A stretch of DNA of 64,000 nucleotides, taken from the NCBI GenBank assembly GCA_002343505.1, contig DDQZ01000061.1:1-64000 (forward strand), written 5' to 3'. Position numbers and translations under genes: made by a program. Position 1 is the stretch's first letter, and every line of letters starts with the position of its first letter. The notes under the pieces are model-generated. The model was given only the letters and a program-made list of their open reading frames with translations. It was not told the origin of the DNA and searched no databases. Below are positions 57,962 to 64,000 of this stretch, one piece after another. This DNA comes from Verrucomicrobiaceae bacterium UBA2429 (GTDB lineage: Bacteria; Verrucomicrobiota; Verrucomicrobiia; Verrucomicrobiales; Verrucomicrobiaceae).

Positions 57962-58839
57962 GGCATCTTCAATTGCTCGATGAGGAAGGCCTCCGGCTCC
58001 GGTGTGTCACCGGGCCTGTCTTGAAGCCGGAGGATGCACGTCGCACCCGCGGCGTCGCAGCGCTCCTTCAGCTTCACGCCGAAAATGGCATGATGAATGG
58101 CGCTGCCGGGGTTGGGGGCGGGCAGCGGATCGAAACGCGGATGCTGCACCATGACAGGCGGATCGTCCTTGCTGACATGCGTGATGGCCGAGAACTCGCG
58201 CCACAATTTCACCCACTCGGGTTTTGGCTTGAGCACGTCCCCGCCTGTTTTCACGCCGACCGCGCGGGCCATCAGAGGATGTTTCAAGACCTCGTCACCC
58301 GCCCATTGCCTGAGGATCCGCGGTTCCAGGGAAGGCTGCGGTGAAAGCGCGACCACAGCGCGCAGCCGCGTCGAAGGCGGACCGAGATCATCGTGATACG
58401 CGAGCCAGAGCGAAGTCGTGGCACCGGCGGAGATCCCATATGCGGCGAAGCGCGCGGGATCGAGATGCCACTCGGCCGCTTTTTCACGCAGAAACTGCAC
58501 CGCCCTGGCGGCATCATGCACGGGGGCCGGGAGGATGGCCTGCGTGGAGTAGCGGTAGTTGATCGAGGCCACGGAAACGCCGGCCTCCAGCATCGCGTCG
58601 AGCAGCATGGGCGGCAGGTCCTCCTTGCCGCCGCCCGCCCAGCCGCCGCCGTGGATGAAGATGAGCAGCGGCGCCGGCTTCGCGGATTTTGCCCGCCAGA
58701 AATCGAGCGTGTTGCGCTCATGCGTGCCGTAGCTGACCTTCGCGAAGGTGGCGGGAGGCAGGGCGGTTTGCGCGGGCGCTGATCCGGCGGAGCAACTGAT
58801 CAAAATGATCGCGGTCTTTGCCACGGAATGGATTTTCAT
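57958..58839 (-). CDS. Secreted alpha/beta-hydrolase (esterase/lipase-like)
   Basis: A 293-residue exported protein. ATG 58839 overlaps the DHDPS-like stop by 4 bp and gives a signal peptide ending near S-A-P-A-Q-T; the longer frame to 59145 is antisense to the upstream gene. The oxyanion motif F-I-H-G-G-G-W-A-G-G and nucleophile elbow Y-G-I-S-A-G-A place it in the BD-FAE/esterase group. The catalytic His expected near the C-terminus is not obvious (the tail reads D-R-P-G-D-T-P-E-P-E-A). It may remove acetyl or other ester groups from the polysaccharide before uptake. Activity uncertain. Confidence 0.82.
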   Translation of the reverse strand: MKIHSVAKTAIILISCSAGSAPAQTALPPATFAKVSYGTHERNTLDFWRAKSAKPAPLLIFIHGGGWAGGGKEDLPPMLLDAMLEAGVSVASINYRYSTQAILPAPVHDAARAVQFLREKAAEWHLDPARFAAYGISAGATTSLWLAYHDDLGPPSTRLRAVVALSPQPSLEPRILRQWAGDEVLKHPLMARAVGVKTGGDVLKPKPEWVKLWREFSAITHVSKDDPPVMVQHPRFDPLPAPNPGSAIHHAIFGVKLKERCDAAGATCILRLQDRPGDTPEPEAFLIEQLKMP

Positions 58840-59759
58840 GGCAGCCATTCCGGGTGGTTGTGTTGAAGCGCGCCGAGATAACGCTGAAAGACCGCGTCGC
58901 TGACGCCGGCGTAAGGCGGCAGCAGGCGCAGCGGGAACTCGGGGTTGTGAATGCGGCAAAACATCTTGTCGAAAGCTCCGTCCATGTGGGCGGAGGCGCC
59001 CACGGCCTCTTTGAAGGCGGCAATGAGGCCGGGGAAAACCGCCGAAATTGCTTCGAGCCTGGCTTCGTCCCGCGCGCAGCCGGCTTGAAAGAACTCCGCA
59101 GCCATTTTGAGGTTCGTGGAGGTGAAGGAAATGAGGAATCCGCACTCGCCCATCAGCGCCGCCTTGGCGAAACCCGGCTCCGTGATGAAGTGCTGGAGTT
59201 GCGGCGCGTCCGTGAGGAGGCTGCGGAGACGAGTCTCATCCGCCGTGCTGTTTTTCGTGGCGACGAGGTTTTCATGCTCAGCGGCAAGGCGGCCATACTC
59301 GGTGCCGGTAAGGATACGCCCGGCGCGCATGAGGTTGTAGTGCAGAAAAGCGCAGTCAGAAAAGCGTCCGCAGGTCTCACGAAAAAAGATTTCGACCTCT
59401 GCATCGTTCAAAACGCCCCAGCTTGGCAAACTGATCTGAAACCGCCTCGCGCCCGTGTCATGCGCTCTTTCGATGCGCTCGATGATGGCGGGCAGCGACT
59501 GGCTGATGAGGCCGACCATGGCCTTCGCGCCGCCTTGGGTTGTTTCATCGAGAAAAACCCGGGTGATCTCGTCGAACTGCTTTTCGGTGACCGCGTAGCC
59601 CTCGCCCGCCGTGCCGAAGATGTAGAGATCGCGGATGCCGCTGGCGATCTGATGCCGAACGGAGCGGCGGAAGATGTCCTCCTCGAACTCGAAGCGCTCA
59701 TTCCAAGGCACGCAGCAGGTGGCGAGGATGCAGCGGGGATGGCGTTTGGCGGGCTTCAT
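58836..59759 (-). CDS. DHDPS/NAL-family class I aldolase
   Basis: A 307-residue TIM-barrel enzyme of the dihydrodipicolinate synthase/N-acetylneuraminate lyase family. Key residues are the G-T-A-G-E-G carboxylate loop (49-54), Tyr141 (F-L-H-Y-N) and the Schiff-base Lys169 (V-A-T-K-N). In this context, beside Kelch, enolase-type and dehydrogenase genes, a keto-sugar-acid aldolase or dehydratase is more likely than lysine synthesis. No transporter gene lies in the operon itself. 4-bp overlaps join it to both neighbours. Confidence 0.88.
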   Translation of the reverse strand: MKPAKRHPRCILATCCVPWNERFEFEEDIFRRSVRHQIASGIRDLYIFGTAGEGYAVTEKQFDEITRVFLDETTQGGAKAMVGLISQSLPAIIERIERAHDTGARRFQISLPSWGVLNDAEVEIFFRETCGRFSDCAFLHYNLMRAGRILTGTEYGRLAAEHENLVATKNSTADETRLRSLLTDAPQLQHFITEPGFAKAALMGECGFLISFTSTNLKMAAEFFQAGCARDEARLEAISAVFPGLIAAFKEAVGASAHMDGAFDKMFCRIHNPEFPLRLLPPYAGVSDAVFQRYLGALQHNHPEWLP

Positions 59760-61288
59760 CGCAGGGTGATGGCATAAACCGAAGCCTTGTGCAGATGCAG
59801 GCGGATGTGATGCTTTCCGGGCGGCAGGTCGGCGAGCTTTTTGTCCTTCCAGGCGAAGCGGTAGCGCATGGCATCTTTCTTCAAGGGCATGCAGTTGGCC
59901 TTGTCGAAACCGGGCAGGCGGAAGCCGTCTTCATCGAGGATTTCGGCCCACACTGCGCCTTCTGATGCGTTGGCGTTCACATAGACTTCGGTGCGGCCCT
60001 TCAAATCGAGCGGTTTGAGGGTGATCTGGCCTTTGTCGGCGGCAGTGACGGCTGCGAAGCGGTCGAGCGGCAGCGTGACAAGGCCCACGCCGCTCTTTTG
60101 CTGGTCGCCGGTGATGTTGATGCCGCCGCCGGTGGCACCGCTGCTGTAGGCACCATAGTAAAAGCGCATCTCGCGGCCTTCGATGACGATGTCCGCATTG
60201 GTGGCGAGCGTGCCGCTGTCGAACTGCTCTCCAGGGCTGCGTTTCAGCCACAGATTCTGGCGGAAGGGGCGCTCCCACTCGATGCCATCGCGGCTGAGCA
60301 TGAGTTCGATGTCCATCACACCGCCGTCGGGGCGGTTGAGGATTTGGTTGAGGCTGAAGTAGCGATCATGACGGAGAAAGACGGGCGAGGTGTGAAACTC
60401 AAGCGGGCCATCGTGCTCGTCGGGCGCGCACACGAGCTGTGGCTTCGACCAGTGGATGAGGTCGGCGCTTTCGACGCGTCCCATGCCGTGCTTCCACCCA
60501 AGGCCGCCATCGGGACCGTGGATCCACATTTTGCCGTAGATGGCCCAGAGGCTGCGTTTGGGATCGAAGAGCGGGTCGGCGGCGTCGGACATCGTCATGG
60601 GCAGCAGGAGCTGGCGGCGCACGCGCCCGTCCGGCAGCTTTGTCTCACTGTAAGGATTCTCTCCGGCGAAAGGCGGCTGCGCCTTTTTGCCGCCGAAGGC
60701 GGTGGCATAGAGCGGCGCGTCAGGATGTTTGGTCCAGCGGATGCCATCCGGTGAGAAGGCGAGGTGCAGCCCTGCGATAACCTCGCCCTCCGTGTTCTTC
60801 GCCCAGTCGTAGTAGAGCATCTTGTAGCGCTTGGCGGCATCGCGCTCGTGCGGGTCCACGATGACGCTGTTGCAGTAGCGGTCGCCATGCAGGCCGCTGC
60901 CGATGAGGACGATGTTGGTCTTCTTGTCGCCGTTGAAATCAAAGAGGCCGAGGTCCGGCTTGGTGAAGCTGATGCCATCGGCGGACTCGGCGTAACAGAC
61001 GACGCATTCGTGGGTCTTGAGCTGCGCGCGCTTGCCCGCGTAGGCCTGATACCACATCTGATAGCGCCCGGTGGCCTTGTCGCGATGCACGCTCGTCCAC
61101 GCGATGGCCATCTCCCACGGCTTGTCCTCGGTGATGAGCGGGTTCTGCGGATGACGGACCGGTTTCTCAAGCACGCGGGTCGTGCCGGGGCGGTAGAGGA
61201 TGTCATGATCATCCGCCATGAGGAGGGTGCGCTCGGCGGCGCTGCCTGCGGAGGCAAAAATGAGCGGGATGAGCAGGTTGTATCTCAT
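59756..61288 (-). CDS. Secreted beta-propeller, glycosidase-like, paralogue 2
   Basis: A 510-residue exported protein with a signal peptide (L-L-I-P-L-I-F-A-S-A-G-S-A-A). Blade motifs match paralogues 1 and 3: C-Y-A-E-S-A-D-G-I-S-F-T-K-P-D-L-G-L-F, L-A-F-S-P-D-G-I-R-W-T-K, and M-L-S-R-D-G-I-E-W-E-R. A C-terminal jelly-roll-like part (A-W-K-D-K-K-L-A-D-L-P-P-G-K, I-R-L-H-L-H-K-A) may bind carbohydrate. Family resemblance to GH32/43-like propellers is by pattern only. Confidence 0.75.
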   Translation of the reverse strand: MRYNLLIPLIFASAGSAAERTLLMADDHDILYRPGTTRVLEKPVRHPQNPLITEDKPWEMAIAWTSVHRDKATGRYQMWYQAYAGKRAQLKTHECVVCYAESADGISFTKPDLGLFDFNGDKKTNIVLIGSGLHGDRYCNSVIVDPHERDAAKRYKMLYYDWAKNTEGEVIAGLHLAFSPDGIRWTKHPDAPLYATAFGGKKAQPPFAGENPYSETKLPDGRVRRQLLLPMTMSDAADPLFDPKRSLWAIYGKMWIHGPDGGLGWKHGMGRVESADLIHWSKPQLVCAPDEHDGPLEFHTSPVFLRHDRYFSLNQILNRPDGGVMDIELMLSRDGIEWERPFRQNLWLKRSPGEQFDSGTLATNADIVIEGREMRFYYGAYSSGATGGGINITGDQQKSGVGLVTLPLDRFAAVTAADKGQITLKPLDLKGRTEVYVNANASEGAVWAEILDEDGFRLPGFDKANCMPLKKDAMRYRFAWKDKKLADLPPGKHHIRLHLHKASVYAITLR

Positions 61289-62451
61289 GGTTCTCGGGCG
61301 GGTTTGATTTTGCCGATGAGGAAATACTCGAAGTGGCTGCCTCCGGGGCCTTCGCCACCAGCGACAAAGATCGTGTCGCCGATGATGCAGACGCCGGGGT
61401 CGTTGAAGAGTCCGCCCGGAGGCAGCGGGCTGGCGATGCGCAGCCAGCGGTCCTCGCGCGTGTCATAGACGAAGGCCGCATCGTTCCAGCGCGAGCACGC
61501 GCCGCCCACGGTGATGAGATAACGACCCGCGAACACATCCGCCTCCCAGCCGGAGATGGGCACGGGAAAATCCGCCAGACGGGTCCATGTGTTCTGCGCC
61601 GGATCAAAGCGCAGGCACTCGGTCAGCCGCACGCGCGCGGCCGGTGTCCAGGTCACGCCGCCGAGCATGTAAAACTGCCCGTCGAGCACGGCGGAGGCGC
61701 ACCAGCCGCGCGGCGCGCCGGGGATGGGCGCCGCTTGCCGCCAGCCTTTTTCAGGACGAGCGAGATCGAGCACCTCGGTCACACACGGGATGGTTTTGGC
61801 GCTGTAGCCCTTCTCGGCAATGTCGTAGCGATTGCCTCCTGCGACGATGAGCCTGCCGCCGACGCGATCCGCTGCCGTGTGCGAACGCGGCACGTCCAGC
61901 GGCGCGATGCTTTGCCACTGCAAAGGCGCCCGGCGCACATCCAGACGGAAGACCTCCGCGGCGGGAAGCCCCGGCCTGCCTTGGGCAAAGCCGCCGATGA
62001 TGAAAAACGCGTCGTCCGTGGCGATGGCGCGCGTGTATTCGCGCCGCGCGGGCATGTCGGGCAGGCGGGTCCATTCATCGGTCTGCGGATCATACACATG
62101 CGCCCAGCGCGAGGTGCGGTTTCCAGCTTCCTCCGTGCCGTCACCGGCGGGGATGAAACCGCCGGCGTAGTAGATCTTGCCGTCAACGACGGCCATGCCG
62201 CCGCCGCTCACACCGCCATGCGGCCCAGGCGCGATGAAGGGCATCGCTTGCACCGTCCATTCGATCCCGCCAAACACCGGCAGCGCCTGCAACTCATCCG
62301 GCATCTCGCTTGAGAGCGCCCTTTCCACGCCCGCGCGCTGTGCCGTCTGCTCTTTGAGCAAGCGTCTTTCGGCAAGGCGAGGGTCTTCCTGGGCGGCGCA
62401 GATACCCGTCAACACGAGCATGGCGTTCAGGACGGCGGCTTTCTTTTTCAC
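61285..62451 (-). CDS. Secreted Kelch-repeat beta-propeller protein
   Basis: A 388-residue exported protein. It starts at GTG 62451, overlapping the upstream stop by 4 bp (GTGA), and the signal peptide follows (A-V-L-N-A-M-L-V-L-T-G-I-C-A-A-Q). At least five Kelch units are visible by the G-G and W spacing: G-K-I-Y-Y-A-G-G-F, A-F-F-I-I-G-G-F, G-R-L-I-V-A-G-G, Q-F-Y-M-L-G-G, Y-L-I-T-V-G-G and I-F-V-A-G-G-E. It resembles N-acetylneuraminate epimerase (NanM) and other sugar-binding Kelch proteins, but no catalytic residue is conserved clearly enough to assign that reaction. Confidence 0.82.
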   Translation of the reverse strand: MKKKAAVLNAMLVLTGICAAQEDPRLAERRLLKEQTAQRAGVERALSSEMPDELQALPVFGGIEWTVQAMPFIAPGPHGGVSGGGMAVVDGKIYYAGGFIPAGDGTEEAGNRTSRWAHVYDPQTDEWTRLPDMPARREYTRAIATDDAFFIIGGFAQGRPGLPAAEVFRLDVRRAPLQWQSIAPLDVPRSHTAADRVGGRLIVAGGNRYDIAEKGYSAKTIPCVTEVLDLARPEKGWRQAAPIPGAPRGWCASAVLDGQFYMLGGVTWTPAARVRLTECLRFDPAQNTWTRLADFPVPISGWEADVFAGRYLITVGGACSRWNDAAFVYDTREDRWLRIASPLPPGGLFNDPGVCIIGDTIFVAGGEGPGGSHFEYFLIGKIKPAREP

Positions 62452-64000
62452 GGCTGCAAAAGATAAATGGCGCTCAATCGGATGGCAGCGCGGTTTTTGC
62501 CCTCGAAGACGCCACGCACGCGCACACGATCCGGGAGCGGAGCGGCGGTTTTCCACTCCACAGGCACCTGGAAGCCGCCGCGCGTCACGCGCGCCGCGTT
62601 TTCGCCGGAACAGCCGGGCACGGGCTTTTCGAGGTGATCGAGCAGTTCGAGGCGCAGCACGGCCTCGGCGCCCAGGCCGTCCGCATTGATGAAGAAACGC
62701 GGGGTTTTGACATCAAGCGATGCTGTGACGAATTCGGCGGTCACTTGCGGAAGCTGGTAGTCGCCCGGCCCCTCTGTGCTGGTGTCCATCATGAGGTCGG
62801 CAAAGCGGTCGCGCGGCAGCAAGGCGACTCCGACACCGCCGCGCGGCTGCGGCGGGCCGCCGGTCGGGCGTGGATCCCAAGCGCCATAGTAGATGAAAGT
62901 TTGGCCGCCGATGTTTTCAAAACCCTGTCCCTGGATGAGGCCGCCCTGGTCCCATTCGCCGTCATTTCCGCGCCCGATAAAGGTCCATTCGTGCTTCGGC
63001 TCGCGGAAGTGGAGGCCGTCATTGCTCATCACGAAGCCGAGATCAATGCGCACGTCCTTCCACTCCTCCGCGCCATGCCAGCGGCCATAGACGCCGAGCA
63101 GCACGTTGCGGCGGTTCCACACGCTGATGCCTTCGTGGTTCTGCTCGCCTTCACGGCTGCGGCCCAGACCGAGATAGTCATGCTGCGCCGCGCGGACAAA
63201 GGCGATGCTGCTCGTGGGCGACCAGTTCACAAAATCCGTGCTGCGATAGGTGCGGCTCACGCGCCCCTGATAGAGGTGTGTGCCGGGCAGCGCGTTCTGG
63301 CCGCTGATGTAAAACTGCCCGTCCCACTGATACAGCCCGCCGCAAGGCTCGAAGTGAAAGCCGGGAATGAACAAGTCCTCCTTGCGCAACTCCGCCTTGA
63401 GCGGCTTCACCTCCTTCACCGGCTTCCAGCGCAGCCCGTCGGCGCTGACAAAGGGCAGTAGTGTGCCGAGGCGCGTGTTGTGCCGGAAATAAACATGCGA
63501 CGTCATCTTGTAGCGGCGCTCGGTATCAGGATCGGCGTCATCGCGGATGACCTTGAGGTTCACGAAGCCCCAGGACTGGCCGCCCATGTCCAGCAGGTTG
63601 TTCTTTGTGCTGCCCCGATGCTCCACAAGGCCGAGGTCCGGTTTCGTCCAGGTCAGGCCGTCCACGCTTTCCGCATAAGCCGCCCGCCAGCGCGCGGAGG
63701 CCACCTTGTTTTCCGTGTCGTCATCGAAAGCCACATACCACAGGCGGTATTTGCCGTTCTCTTTGAGGATCGAGCCATAAAACTGCACGCCCATCGCATC
63801 CGGCGCGCCCGCCGCGCCGCGCCGCAGCACCGGATTGGCCTCATGCCTCACCGGCTGCCGCATTTCGAGGCGCAGGTTTTGCGTGTGAGGGATCGAGACA
63901 TCGTCAAAGGCGAAAAGCGTCACCGCCTTTGATTCATCAAACAGTTCCTCCGCGCGCAGGGTCGAAACAACAAGCGCCAATCCAATGACGGCAGCTTGAG
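62448..64000 (-). CDS. Secreted beta-propeller, glycosidase-like, paralogue 3 (5' end beyond the window)
   Basis: First visible gene of the operon; at least 510 residues. The frame stays open to position 64000, and the terminal codons read A-A-V-I-G-L-A-L-V-V-S-T-L-R-A, the core of a signal peptide, so the true start lies just outside; a TTG at 63980 is not a credible start. Blade motifs include Y-A-E-S-V-D-G-L-T-W-T-K-P-D-L-G-L, F-V-S-A-D-G-L-R-W-K and V-M-S-N-D-G-L-H-F-R-E-P. It shares the general propeller layout of the two paralogues downstream. Partial. Confidence 0.75.
   Translation of the reverse strand, partial: QAAVIGLALVVSTLRAEELFDESKAVTLFAFDDVSIPHTQNLRLEMRQPVRHEANPVLRRGAAGAPDAMGVQFYGSILKENGKYRLWYVAFDDDTENKVASARWRAAYAESVDGLTWTKPDLGLVEHRGSTKNNLLDMGGQSWGFVNLKVIRDDADPDTERRYKMTSHVYFRHNTRLGTLLPFVSADGLRWKPVKEVKPLKAELRKEDLFIPGFHFEPCGGLYQWDGQFYISGQNALPGTHLYQGRVSRTYRSTDFVNWSPTSSIAFVRAAQHDYLGLGRSREGEQNHEGISVWNRRNVLLGVYGRWHGAEEWKDVRIDLGFVMSNDGLHFREPKHEWTFIGRGNDGEWDQGGLIQGQGFENIGGQTFIYYGAWDPRPTGGPPQPRGGVGVALLPRDRFADLMMDTSTEGPGDYQLPQVTAEFVTASLDVKTPRFFINADGLGAEAVLRLELLDHLEKPVPGCSGENAARVTRGGFQVPVEWKTAAPLPDRVRVRGVFEGKNRAAIRLSAIYLLQP

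Overview
The window looks like chromosomal DNA of a GC-rich Verrucomicrobiota (PVC group) bacterium, probably near Prosthecobacter or Verrucomicrobium. The clues are a PSCyt1/DUF1549/DUF1553 cytochrome-type protein, a TIGR02597-like secreted protein, a family of secreted beta-propellers with an R-E-L-F-V-D-type N-terminus, a large TonB-dependent receptor beside secreted beta-helix and Ig-like proteins, and weak Shine-Dalgarno signals. The assignment rests on gene families only; no marker phylogeny was possible.

Layout. 278-2788 (+): PSD1 cytochrome-type protein carrying two in-frame TTCGAA-rich repeats. 2813-5589 (-): sppA, a CPBP-type membrane protease and thiL. 5814-6818 (+): rplS and a lone cyclic-nucleotide-binding-domain protein. 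6786-7517 (-): metallophosphoesterase. 7576-17798 (-): envelope cluster in the order TIGR02597-like, Ig-like, beta-helix, hairpin/attenuator, helical-repeat protein, TonB-dependent receptor. 18013-20319 (-): outer-membrane barrel, lipoprotein and TPR protein. 20438-22159 (+): trypsin-fold pseudo-protease fused to TPRs. 22204-22800 (-): Cys/His-rich protein. 22895-23323 (+): RNase P RNA with a clear promoter. 23402-32808 (-): three paralogous Clp-like double-AAA+ ATPases with a nucleotidyltransferase and a 53-residue protein between the second and third. 32860-38839 (-): Yej-type oligopeptide ABC importer. 38866-40236 (-): SufE and a rhodanese. 40235-41816 (+): ATE-like transferase and a lipoprotein. 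41871-44819 (-): sugar-acid-type MFS transporter and M14 carboxypeptidase-like protein. 44816-54238 (-): defence island of PLD-SNF2 helicase, PDDEXK nuclease, Eco57I-like methylase, small protein and DinD. 54298-64000 (-): eight-gene sugar/sugar-acid operon in which every junction is a 4-bp start/stop overlap; the first gene runs off the right edge.

How genes work together. The least explained locus is the Clp trio. All three proteins share an unfamiliar N-terminal region instead of ClpN, lack an M-domain, keep an intact second ATPase site, and have lost the GYVG pore loop of the second ring. Their first-ring Walker B motifs have decayed to different degrees. The largest-numbered upstream paralogue (29590-32808) ends in a segment that resembles the PCRF domain of peptide-chain release factors but has no GGQ catalytic domain. 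Overlapping starts and stops tie the genes into one expression unit, which points to a hetero-oligomeric machine of unknown role, possibly linked to translation or nascent peptides. The defence island has its own promoter with a perfect 8-bp inverted repeat across the spacer and resembles a reduced DISARM-like helicase-methylase core. It sits between a sugar-acid operon and a sugar-acid-type transporter, so it may have been inserted there. Compact expression by start/stop overlap is the rule in this genome.
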